Origin: Berberis thunbergii
Lineage: Eukaryota; Streptophyta; Magnoliopsida; Ranunculales; Berberidaceae
Assembly: GCA_003290165.1 (NCBI GenBank)
Contig: QNQO01000460.1
Coordinates: forward strand, 124,001 to 188,000
Direction of reading: 5' to 3'
DNA length: 64,000 nucleotides
Translations under genes and position numbers: made by a program
Notes under the pieces: generated by a model
Told to the model about the DNA's origin: nothing
The model's database searches: none
Seen by the model: the letters and a program-made list of their open reading frames with translations, nothing else
Shown here: positions 10,831 to 22,014 of the stretch, piece after piece
Layout: each line of letters starts with the position of its first letter
Numbering within the stretch: the stretch's first letter is position 1

Positions 10831-10966
10831 GAAAATTCTAAGGGTCGAGGGAAATAAGCGAGGGATGGGTGGAAGCCACTTATCCACCTTGAGATATGCG
10901 GCATCTCGCATCTCGAGACTAATGCACTTATCTCGAAACGGACCCTCGCTCCCTAAAAGGGCTCGT
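10831..10966. mobile_element. Foldback MITE copy 2, 9-bp flanks
   Basis: 136 bp, GAAAATTCTAAGGGTCGAGG at the left and CCCTCGCTCCCTAAAAGGGC at the right, with the inner ATCTCGAGACT and ACTTATCTCGA palindromic core. Flanked by AGTACCACC (10822-10830) and AGTACCACA (10967-10975), 8 of 9 identical. Same family as 884-1073. Confidence 0.7.
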
Positions 10967-11074
10967 AGTACCACACATAAAAGTTCTTATTCTTCGCAAA
11001 AAAATCTATAGACCCAGGCCAGCCCAATACCATCCATCATCCTAGGATTAATCACATACGTCTCGAGAACATCA

Positions 11075-11216
11075 AAAATTCTAGGGATCGAAGGAGGGAA
11101 CAAGGAAAAGGAGCGAGGGACTCATTCTCCTCGAGATAAGTGACATCATGCATCTCAAAGCCGATACACCTATATGGAGGCGGACCACCCATCCCTCGCT
11201 CCCTAGAAGGGATTGA
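11075..11216. mobile_element. Foldback MITE copy 3
   Basis: Starts AAATTCTAGGGATCGAAGG and ends CCATCCCTCGCTCCCTAGAA, with the shared inner CTCGAGATAAGTGACATC. It lies about 150 bases upstream of the ATG of the PPR-like gene, so it is probably in that gene's promoter or leader. No clear target duplication. Confidence 0.65.
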
Positions 11217-11369
11217 AGCAAACTCACCACCAGTCCCCACATCACAGCCTTGCCAAACCCTTCACTGCAAATGCATTAGCATAATAGCCTCTGCAAATCA
11301 ACTTTTAATTACAAAAACCCCCAACAAAACCCCGCGAAGAGTTCACACAACGACTGCGAAACCCTCACG

Positions 11370-14300
11370 ATGCAAATCGCCTCAACTTCTCGCAAGCTTT
11401 CTAGGGTTCTAAACTCTCCCTTCCTCACCAAACCACAACGTCTCCTCTTCTTTTGCACTGAACATCATCTCGATCAATCTCCCTCCTCTCATCAATGGTA
11501 CAATCACAGAAGCTTTTCCTCTCAACTCTTCAATGTTCACGGTACAGTTTCATATATCTTTCTTTGCATTTTCGTCGAATTATACGAGTTTTTTGTTCGA
11601 GTTTGTATCAAGAACGTCTGTCTTCGCTTTGTGTGATTTGATCTGAAGTGATTTTGAATGAATTTGATATGTAATGTGGAATCTTTGTGTACAGTAAGGC
11701 TTTGAATGATTTGATCTGAAGTGATTTTGAATGAATTTGATATGTAATGTGGAATCTTTGTGAACAGGAAGTAGTTATGGAACACGGTTGTTGGAGATTG
11801 CCAATGCTCAAAATCTAGGGCTTTATCAAATGATGCAAAGAGCTACATTTGCTGCCGAAGCTGAAGCCCTAGAAGAAGCTGAAGCTACTGCCTCAGATGG
11901 AGGCCCTACAGGTTCTTCTTGTTCTTGCTCTATCTCCATGATTATGCGTTTTTTCGAAATCTCTTATGGAAGGCTGTACAGTTTATCACATTTCAATTTG
12001 AGAGTATTTACTATTATTGTTAGTGAGAAGCGAGCTATATTGAATTGTTGGTATTGAGTTGTTGGAGTTAATTTGGTTGCAGAGGCTGTGAAGGAGGTTT
12101 ATGACAAAATGCTTAAGTCAGTTGAAGGGAGAACCATGCCGCCAAATGCATGGATGTGGTCGTTGATTGAAAAATGTGCGAGACGAGAGGACATAGCTCT
12201 TCTATTTCAAATGTTACAGAAAATAAGGACATTTGTGAGTCCTTTTCATTGTTTTTTCGGCTCCTTTATTAGAGTTAGGATTGGTAATTCTGGTGGTCTG
12301 AACTCTGAAGGGTTTTGTTTTGATTACAGAGGCTTTCAAATCTCCGGATACATACAAACTTCAATCCTACTCTATGTTTAAGAGTTGCTGAGGCTTGTAC
12401 TCGTGTGGGAGCCATCGACTTTGGTATGTGGGCTGTTAGAGTCTTTATTATGGTTGAATAATCTTATTGTATGCTATTCATGATGTAATGTTATGTTCCA
12501 GAAGAAAGTCTGTTTTACTACCATTCAAAATTTTCAAAGAAAGTTGTCAATTTTATCTGTTGTTTTCACCTTTTCGTCGAGGTTGCAAAATACCTTATAT
12601 GTTTAAGCTAAAAACATTTACTGTTTCTTTGTCGCGCACAAGATATCAACTAGATCTAAACCATAAGCAAAAATGTTTCAATTTTTAATTCCTCTAGTCA
12701 CAGTATGATGTTATTGGTGTTCATATAATAATTTTTCTTGGGAGGAAAAATTATCAAAGCAACAACGTTGTTTTGGAACTGCAGGTAAAAAGGTTCTGTG
12801 GGAGCATAATGTTTATGGACTGACTCCAACTATTGGTTCTGCTAATTGTCTGCTGGTATTTAGAGAAAGTTTTACTTGTTTTGTTATTATTCGAGGTGGA
12901 TTTTGATGGTTGAGATTATAGATTTCAGAGGAATTGCCTTTTTTTAATCTTATGTTTGTGATTTTCAAACTGCAGTTGTACGCTAAAGAGCACAGTGATA
13001 CTAAACTTATGGTGAAAATCATGGATCTCCTGAAAAAAAACCATTTGCCTCTGCAACCTAGTACAGCAGACATTGTCTTCAGGTATTGCGAAGAATGTTT
13101 ATTCTAACATGACCTCATGCGTAACACACACCTCAATTCCACATTGTGAGAAGTCTGATTTTCATATTTATATCAGTTGCCCCTGAATGACAAAACTGAA
13201 AATTCCACTGGGAGGTCACTACCATTTCTCTATTGCCCTTCCAATTTTCCTATTTCTACGAAGTTCAAATCCACATTCTGTGCAGGCTGGGCTAAAATAA
13301 AATAAAATCCAAAATACCTTTTTTTCTGGATTTAGGTATCTCTCGCAATTTCATTTTGTTTATAACACTGATAGTTGAGATATGTTTCTAACTGGTGAAA
13401 CTTGATGTCCATCAACCTATTATCATATACTTGATACTTGTGTAACATCCTGCACTAAAGTTACTCTCCCCAGACGATAGCCAATCTAAATATGTTTATA
13501 TTCATTTTAAGCTTGAATAAATCAGTGACATCTTCTTCTTTTTTATTATGTTTGTATTCTCTTGTCTTTAGTTTTATTTTTATTTTTTTCTACTTAACTT
13601 TATCTTTTACCATCTCACTACACTTGATGTTAAGGTTTTATTGCATTGTCTTCCAATCATAATTGTCGATCATGGCCTCCCTTAAGTATTTGACAGTCTA
13701 AACACTTTGAATTTTACAAAGGGTATGGATTCATTGCTTTGTGTGTGTGTGTGTTTCTTGTATTTGCCATGCTCTTCCCAAATTCAAAATTTTAGGTTCT
13801 ATTTCAGCTAGATTTGTTGTAGAATCTCACTTTCGTAGTTGGTTTTGAAAATTGCAGCATATGTTACAATACTGATAATTGGGAGTTACTCTCAAAGTAT
13901 GCAAAGAAATTCACCAAGGCTGGAGTGAAATTGCGGCGGACTACTTTTGGTACTTGGATGGAATTTGCTGCCAAACGAGGTCAGACAACTTTACTGCACC
14001 TTTTGAGGTTCTTACAATAAATCTATCTCAAGCCGATACTTAAATTTGTTCTCATTACTAAATTTTAACATATATAATTGCAAAAATTTCATTTGTTGAT
14101 TTATTTTTATTAAAATTTAGTGATGTTGGGGACCATAGTGTTTGGCGATAGTTATCTGATGGTATGATGAGAAAATCACTTTGCACCCGACAGATGTGAG
14201 AGTGTAGGGGGGGTGGGTTGAAAATCAATTTACTTGATGGCTTGATGCTCTCTCTCTTCTGCATCGGTTGATCTTCATAAGTGCAATTAGATTCTCCAAC

Positions 14301-17300
14301 AAATAATCCAGATCATTCTGATGTTGATCAAGCATGAGGAAAAGAGACAGACAGAGAGGGGCAATCCCTTGTCCTTATTACAAATCTGGTATATGTAGAA
14401 GGTTAGGTCCAATGGAAGGCTCAGTGGAACTTCATATTCATCATCTGCATGCAAGGGCGGAGCCACAGAGAGAGGAAGGGGCGCAATTAAGCCACCCCCC
14501 CCAACTTCAAATTTTTTTTGTAAAAGTACAATGAGACAGTTGAGCATTTGTCTTGTCTTAGTTTATTGCCCCCCTGAATTTTGAATTTTCTTCGACACAT
14601 GGAAATTAAGTGGTTTCCAATGAAATTTAGTGTGCTTCCCCTTGAATTTGACAAGTTGCCTGAATTCCTTTTAAATTGTCCAGTGTGTATTTGAAGCATG
14701 ATATTTAATTTTAAGCATCCCCTTTGAATTCTTTGCCACCTGTTTATTTTCATTACCACTTTGCCCCCCCATGGTGTCAATCCTGGCTCTGCCCCTGTCT
14801 GCATGCCCTTGCCAGCACTTATTTTTTTTCTTTTTGCATGCCATTGTGGCACATTAAAATGTCAGAAGCTTCCTATGAATCTGCTTCTGGAACTGAACTA
14901 TCTATTTCGTGGAGACAAATAATTCAAATGGTTAGTTTCATATGCGAAAGATATGAATTGTCTTTCTATTGAGACAAACTATTTTGTCTTTTGCAGGTGA
15001 TGTTGAGTCCTTATGGAAGATTGAAAAGCAGAGGTCAGATTTGATGGAGAAGCATAACCTTGCAACTGCATTTTCATGTGCTAAGGTAACCTCATGTCAT
15101 AAACTTTAAACTTTCCGGACGGACGAAATTCAATTTAAAATGACCATGTAAAGCGCCTGTTTATTCCATTCCCACTTTTATATTGGAGATTCAGATCGAA
15201 CGGTATCTTGTTTATTCCATTCCCACTTTTATATTGGAGATCAGCTTGAAAACCATGCAAAGCGCCTGTTTTCACATGACAGGAGACTCAATTTCAACCT
15301 CTACCCCTTGTTTTAAATTATAATAAATTGGTCCGAGTATTATGCAACAGTTTATTTATTTATTATATTTTTTCATGGCTGGTGACAATTAGAACTTTGA
15401 AGGAGTAAATCAAAAAAATTGTTTTGTAGTAATAAGATCAGAGAAGTTCTTTCATTAAACAAAAAGATGGCTGTCAAAGGTAACACTTTAGTTTACGCTT
15501 CACAATCAATTCATGAAATAGCACCTAATGTGAAGATTTAACCTAATTCTAGAAACCATTAATTAAGAAAATTGATTCTCTGCAAACCCCTTCAAAGAGC
15601 CTTCTATTTTTCTCAAGCCATACCCCCCACGAAAACAAGAATATGGAATCCTCTACCACAATGGTACACCTTGTGCAAGTCTGATTATGACCAAAGACTG
15701 AAGTCTCTCTGGATCGTTTGGTATGCTCAGCTTTGGAATTGTTACCAAGCATCACTTAATTGAAGAGTTCCTTGAATTCATCAAGTGTCTAACTCTATGA
15801 ACTGTTAACAAGCTTGTTACAACATCACATGATCTATCCTCAAGAAGCAAGTGATTTACCTCTGAAGGGCTCAGTTTCTGAGACACAAGTCCTAGGAAAG
15901 TACTCAACGATCAAAGAAACTCATTGTTGTGAAGAGGTGGCTAGGGCGACTGTTGATATTTGATTTGATGATTACATAGGTGAATCGGAAGGTGCCAGAT
16001 CGACTTGTAATTTTCTTTTTGAGTTACCTAGGTAGGCTATCTGACCTTCGTCGTTCGCTTTTGTTATCTGTGTGCAACGAGTTTAGTATTATTTTACCCA
16101 AAAATAAAAGAAAAAAAGGTGATTAGCTTGTTGGAGTCAATTGCTATACCTTGAAAAAAGATGCTGATCTGAGAGAACTCATAGCGAAATGGAAACTAGC
16201 AAACCAAGTCCAAGTATCTAACCAACTCTTGCGTCAGCACCTCAGAACCCACTTGCTCGAGAGGTAAGGGTGACAGATCTCTGGAAATCTTTAAATCTGA
16301 ATCAATATCTTTCTATATCTATCTCGTAGAAATGATGAACACATTTCAAGGAAATGAACCTATAATTTGGAGATAACATTGCCGACATATGATAATTGTT
16401 GAATCAAATAAGATATTTCAATTGTAATACTTTCATACTTTGTACTTAGAAGAACATATTATATTTTGGTCTCCGTCATTTCCTTTGCTTTTTTTTTTTT
16501 GCCACAAAAGAAGAGATTACAAAAAACACCGACCCTCAACTGTTTTGGCTAGTCTGAGGGTCAAATGTTAAAAGAGAGCATTATGCAACACTTGAAATAG
16601 TTTGTTCTTTATTTTGTTCACTTCTTGTTTTGCTTGAATTACTACAAGTTGCCTTGTTTTTGCAGGGTTTTCTGCTCGAAAGTAATCCTGAGAGTGCTGT
16701 GGCAGTCATTCATCTGCTCAATGAGGTGGTTACTATTTCACATTTAAAATAGTTGGGAATGTTCATTTGTATTCTTTTGTAGCTGCAAATGGACAATTAA
16801 TGTTTGTCTGCATGCACACACACCCACACACACTCACAAACACAGAGAGAGAGAGAGAGAGAAAGAGAAACATATTGTTCGATACTCAAAGGGGGGCATT
16901 TCCATTTTTAATGCATTTCATCCATACTTGAGATGGCACTTCTTATCTGCTTGTGTAACAGAATCTTGCAGATGCCAAGAGACCAGGTATCTTGGTTGAA
17001 CTTCAGAAGCTGGTGAGTGAGTGGCCCGTGGAGGTCGTAAAACATCAAAAAGACGGAGACAGGAAGGTAATTTTTTCTACCACATATTGTTTAAAGTTGA
17101 GAAAATATTCAATGCTAGCTAGCTGCAAGCATGACATGAGTTTCGTATGTGCAAGTTAGTACTTACAACAAAATTTAAGGCTACATTTGGCTAAGATTAG
17201 AAGATTCTTATGTTTTCTATGCTTTGAGATGTGAAAGTTGTAACAAGATATTAGGCCAAGTCCATAGTCCATACTAGGTAACAATGATTTTGTAGAGCCA

Positions 17301-18317
17301 ATCTGTTACAAAATTTGGAGAACAGCTTAAAATTTCAACTATGCAGTTATTATGTGAACCTAAATATACCATAGCGTGTGTTATTTATTTAGGGAAATCT
17401 TACTTAAACCCCATCGTTTGATGAAGGAACCCGAAAATATTTGGGTATTCTCGACTAAATATTTGGGTTTAGACGTGAGAACATCGCTTTGCATTTAAAA
17501 ATAAAAACCAGTGAGAAAAAATCGGAAAATAACACCTAACAGATTGATAGGCAGATCTTTCTTGGGAATCCTACAATATCCTCTCGTTCTTTTTTCTCTG
17601 ACAGATGGTCAGAACTTTATCTGGGTTCGACTCCTACTGAGAGGTCCACTAGAGATCATAAATTGTTTGAGAAACAACAAGATGTTTCTTTTGTCCGTTT
17701 CAGGCGTGTAACATCATATACAAAATCTCATTTGACCAAACAACAGAAACTCCCTAAGTAGGTTTGGTTCCCTTGGGTATACCTTTAGCAATAGGGTCCT
17801 ATGAAGCCACATCATTGCTAACCATTTAGGAGTTCTGGTTTAGCTCTATCAACTACTTAGACATTGGACCTAACTAGAGTTGCAATCTAGAGTCCGAAAA
17901 CATAGACCGGACTTCATAATGTATGGCAACTAAAACAGTGTCTTGGGGCCTTATGTTTTCAGTCTTTAGCTTCAGCTTTGTTGCTAAAGTTTTATAGTGA
18001 ACATAGTGACTGAAACTCCATAAAAAAGCTCATTTTTAAAGCAAAGACCTAGTGACTGTAACTCTATGAAAAAAGCGTTGGTTTTTATATTGGAGACCTA
18101 GTGACTGAAACTCTAGAAGAAAAAAAAACCTCGACTGAATAAATTCGGACTATCTATCGATATATTTTTTTCTGTAGTTGATTTTTTTTTTTGGCAGGCG
18201 CTGGCTAGATCCCTGAAAGAGAATATTACTGCACTGGTTGATGGTTTGTTAAACATGGGTGTGGAGGCAAAGGTGAATTTGGATGATTTAAACAGAAATG
18301 AAGCCATTCCATGCTGA
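11370..18317 (+). CDS. PPR-like helical-repeat protein, probably mitochondrial (11 exons)
   Basis: Exons joined by GT-AG sites with a continuous frame: 11370-11541, 11768-11911, 12083-12234, 12330-12423, 12785-12855, 12976-13082, 13858-13979, 14997-15085, 16666-16725, 16962-17066, 18198-18317. Total 1236 nt, 411 residues. The N-terminus ([16 protein letters not shown], basic, Ser-rich, no acidic residues for about 30 positions) looks like a mitochondrial presequence. The rest is helical with PPR-like pieces: an EVYDKMLKS helix, [33 protein letters not shown]. It is probably related to a conserved plant PPR-like mitochondrial protein of about 440 residues; this is from memory and unchecked. 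RNA binding or ribosome association is a possibility only. Intron 1 carries a 73-bp tandem duplication, intron 7 a 346-bp hAT MITE. Confidence 0.8.
11635..11771 (+). repeat. 73-bp tandem duplication at an intron acceptor
   Basis: GATTTGATCTGAAGTGATTT starts at 11635 and again at 11708. The two copies are nearly identical through ATCTTTGTG, then read TACAGTAAG and AACAGGAAG. The duplication therefore created two CAG acceptors; only the second gives the continuous frame into exon 2. Confidence 0.85.
14452..14797. mobile_element. hAT MITE in intron 7 of the PPR-like gene
   Basis: 346 bp with terminal repeats CAAGGGCGGAGCCA (left) and TGGCTCTGCCCCTG (right), flanked by a perfect 8-bp duplication TCTGCATG (14444-14451 and 14798-14805), the hallmark of hAT insertion. 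No transposase. The terminus is of the CAGGGGCGGAGCC type also seen at 2822 and 58256. Confidence 0.88.
15148..15247. repeat. Short direct duplication in intron 8
   Basis: TGTTTATTCCATTCCCACTT followed by TTATATTGGAGAT occurs twice, about 50 bases apart. The rest of intron 8 (15086-16665) is AT-rich, with no other gene seen. Confidence 0.7.
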
Positions 18318-18925
18318 AATAAATGCTGAGTAACTTCAGAAGCAGATTTCCTAGGAATGCCATTTGGTTCCAATCCATCTCTTCAGGAATCCCGTAGCTA
18401 CCAGGCTGACATCCTTGGTGGTTAGAGAATTTTGTTCATTTTGTGTCGTATTTATTTAGTTTAGACCAATTTATATTGTTACTAAGCATCACTTCGGTAT
18501 GCCACATCAAATCATGGATAGTGTTCTCGACGAGGGCAATAACCCATCAGGACAATGACCCACATGGACACGAAGCACCTAAACTTCTTTTTTGTCTTTG
18601 TTCTGCAACTGTAATTGAAATTTGGTTCGCATATTATACATGGGGATTATCTCTGTCACCCGTTTCCTTTTATCACAAGGAGAAAGGTGCACTTCTCGCG
18701 AATTTCATAGAAATTTTTGTTTTTTGAAATTATAAAAAGAAAAGAGACGAAAAATATTACTTTTTCGAGGTTTTTTTTTAAATTCAGGTTTTAGTTTTTG
18801 TAAATTTCGGGGTTTTTGTAAATTTCATAAAAGTACAAAATTCAACTACCAAAAATTACATTTTTTAAGGGTTTTTTTGAAAATTTTGGGGCTTTTTTAA
18901 TTATCATTTCTGTTAATTAAGATTA
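18318..18925. other. 3' flank of PPR-like gene
   Basis: Probable 3'UTR followed by AT-rich sequence with TTTTTGTAAATTTC repeats. No gene. Confidence 0.4.
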
Positions 18926-18929
18926 TTTT

Positions 18930-20045
18930 CCATTTGGTCCCCATTAGTTTATAACTATTTCTATTTGACTCATTAATTCTTTTATCCTAGTCTAACACCC
19001 ATGATCATTCAACTACATTGACTAACAAATTCTATCCAAAATTTTTAAATAGAGTAACTTATCCTGTATGTATTTTGCACATGTTTTTACTAAAATGACA
19101 AATTATGTTGCTTTATTTTTTTTTAACATGTGGATGGGTGTCCATCCCATTAGGAAAATAGCATTTGGATTTTTTTTTTTTTTTTTTTTTTGATTTTTTA
19201 ACAAGAAGGGGTGACAATTAAAAGTTATATACAAACTTAAATTATATGCATATATTTTACTAAAATCACATAAATCATGCTGTTTGATGATTGTGGTTAA
19301 TTCAAGGGCTAGGAAAATAACATTTGGATCTATTTTTTTATTTTAATTTTTTTAACAAAGAATATGGGTGTCAATTAAAAATTACATATAAACCTAATCA
19401 TATGCACATGTTTTACTAAAATCTCATAAATCATGTTGTTTGATGTTCATGTTTGATCCAGCAGTTAGGAAAATAACATTTGGATTATTTTATTTTTCTT
19501 AACAAAGAAGATCGGTGCCAATTAAAAGTTATATAAAAACCTAAATCATATTCACATGTTTACTAAAATCACAAAAATTATTTTTCTTAACAAAAAAGAT
19601 CAGTTCCAGTTAAAAATTAGATAAAAGCCTAAATCAATGCACATTTTTACTAAATCACATAAATCATGTTTTATCCAAAGACTAGGAAAATAACATTTAG
19701 ATCTACTTTTTATTTTTATTTGTTATCAAAGAAGATGAATGTCAATTAAATATACAAACATAAATCATATGCACATGTTTTTATTAAAATCACATAATTA
19801 AAAAAACAAATTCAAATGTTATTTTCTTAGCCGTTGGACCAAACACGATCATTAAGAAACATGATTTATGTATTTTTAGTAAAAACATGTGCGTAAGTTG
19901 GTCATTTTGAAACAATTGGATTAAATTTATTAGTCAACGTGGTTGAACACACAGTCATGGGTGTTAGACTAAGATAAAAGAACTAATAGAGGTCAAGTAG
20001 GAATAGTTATAAACTAATGGGGGCCAAATGAGAAATAACATTTTA
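18930..20045. mobile_element. Long-TIR element with tandem repeat core
   Basis: The arms at about 18936-19045 and 19920-20040 are inverted copies over more than 100 bp: CCCCATTAGTTTATAACTAT, then TCTAACACCCATGA on the left, and TCATGGGTGTTAGACTAAGA, then ATAGTTATAAACTAATGGGG on the right. The interior holds about four degenerate units of roughly 160 bp, each with TAGGAAAATAACATTTGGA (near 19150, 19309, 19465, 19681) and TAAAATCACATAAATCATG. TTAATTAA occurs just outside both arms and could be a target duplication, though it is itself palindromic. No coding capacity. Confidence 0.7.
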
Positions 20046-20137
20046 ATTAATTTATTGATTTTTGAAATTATCCCCTTGATTTTCTAATTATCATTTTTCC
20101 TTCTTGTATATTGATTTTTTAACTAGCCCCTATTTTT

Positions 20138-20730
20138 CTAATGGTAGTGACTAAGTGACACTATTACTTCTGCTGAAGGATATTACCACTCCACTTTTTT
20201 TTATATGTTGAAGGACATCATCACCAAACATTTTCCTCTCTTCACATGAGCAACACAATTGCCACCACTCGCCGCACCACCTCTCTCTTCTTTTTCTCTT
20301 CTCCAATGATCTTGTTCTTTTTATTTTTATTTTTTTTTATCTTTATCTTCGTTTTCTTCTTCTCATTTTCTTCCTCTTTTCCAAGAGGAGAAGATGAAGA
20401 GTGGATAAGAAGATGTGCAACTGGCGGTGGTGAGCGCGGGTTGGTGGTGGCTCTTGATGGAGAAGAGATGTGGCAATAATAAGGTGATGGTGCTTGGTGG
20501 AAAAAAGGGAGAGAAGGGTGGCATGGCATGTGGTGATGGTGTTTGATGGATAAGAGAGAGAAAAAAAAAGTGGCGGGGTAGTGATGTTGCTTGATGGATA
20601 AGAAAGGTTAAGAAGATAAGAGAGGTGGTAGGTTTTTTTGTTCAACATGGGGTGGTGTCCTTTAGAAGGTTAGTGTGGTGGTGTTCTTTAGCAGAATTGG
20701 TGGTGTCATTTAGTTATTGTTTTTTCCATT
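20138..20730. mobile_element. TIR element with G-rich interior
   Basis: The left arm (TAGTGACTAAGTGACACTAT, then ACTTCTGCTGAAGGA) and the right arm (GAATTGGTGGTGTCATTTAG preceded by TCTTTAGCA) are imperfect inverted repeats. Inside is a pyrimidine-rich half and a G-rich half (GGTGATGGTGCTTGGTGG), so both strands give long but compositionally biased open frames. A related degenerate copy lies at 1436-1840. Superfamily not determined. Confidence 0.6.
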
Positions 20731-21007
20731 TATATATTAATTTTATATTTGTTTCATTTCTTACTATTCACACTTCATTTAATGTGTTTGGTAGATTTAT
20801 TACTTGCATCTTATTTTATTTCCAAATATTTTATATATTCTTGAAATTCATTATATATAATTTATATATCCTAAAAAAAATTATCTTTTTTTATACACCA
20901 AAATATTTATTAAAATTAGAAATCGTAATTAACTCAAAAAACAAAATCACAATCCTTGGTCATAAGTAGTGGTTATTTATTTGATCACAATCTAACATAT
21001 ATGCATT

Positions 21008-21305
21008 TTTTTTTTGTTAAAAGGCCTTTTATCAATACAATTACATAGGTGATGTCCAACATTAGTAGCTAAAGTATGAGCCTCAAAATTGAAGTTCCTT
21101 GAAATCAACTTACAAAACCAAGGTTTGTGTCGCTCTAAAAGTTGACGAATATTTAAAATAAAAGGGCATCACATCCGCCACATGGACGTGGTTGCCCGGG
21201 AGTGATCCTCCTGCAAAATAGTGTGAAGTATTTTAGAGTCTTAAGAGAAGACATGTGCTCCATTTGCGCACTTGAATTAAAAGAAGTGTGGTCTCCGCTG
21301 TCTAA
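21008..21305 (-). mobile_element. LINE fragment: RNase H-like end of a retroelement
   Basis: Translated on the minus strand, one frame gives DSKILHTILQEDHS, an in-frame TGA, then CPFILNIRQLLERHKPWF and CKLISRNFNFEAHTLATNV. This is the C-terminal RNase H pattern (SDS...EVR.LI..I..LL...RN.N..AH.LA) of plant non-LTR retroelement proteins. Broken and short. The unlabelled stretch 21306-22014 shows no gene apart from the presumed promoter and leader of the NLR gene. Confidence 0.65.
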
Positions 21306-22014
21306 CACTGCTATAAAATTGTTACGGACCTTCCTCCAAAATAAGACTCGTCACTTGTGCCAATATGGTTACATTTAAATTCATTGCATATACATTTACT
21401 GTACTCTATTGAGAATAAACATTGAAAATGACATTATAAGTCACAACCACAAATGATGAGCTGACATTCCAAAAGAGCTGTAGTTGAGTCATGGTAATGA
21501 GCTGAAAAGAATTGAACTTGTAAAATGTCCACCCGAACCGTCGTAGCTGGGCCGTTGGGGCTAACTATGGTAGTGAGTCGACCTGTATCGAGACGTGATT
21601 AAGAGAAGCGGCTCTTTTGACATTTACCGGGACCTGGTGTAAAGATGTAATCCCTGGTAACATATATGCTTGAAGTTTGCATGACACAAGTAAACATGCC
21701 AGGAAAAAGAATACAATTTTGTTTGATTGGTCGAACATTTTTATATTATGCTTTTTTTCTCGAAAGAAAGAAAACGCGTTAACGTATTTTAAAGCAAATG
21801 GTACCCAGCTGTACACGAACCAGACTAAAATAATACTGGTCAATTGACTATTCCAAGGCATGCTGTGTACGACTTAATTTCTACTTTGTGTGGAGATTGA
21901 AGAGAACCAGAGGTGCTAATCCTCGCCGACAAATTCTATTTGCAACAAGAAGAGAACCAGAGATCCTTTGTTAATCCCATTTACTTGTGTTTTTCTTTCT
22001 GCAAATTGAAGGAG

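Noticed and set aside
19100..19800. CRISPR-like regular repeats
   Set aside because: Units are long (about 160 bp), diverged and in a plant nuclear context; a tandem array within a transposon-like element.
20242..20648. Overlapping frames of 77-101 residues on both strands
   Set aside because: Low-complexity frames caused by CT/GA-rich halves of a repeat element; no codon structure or splice sites.
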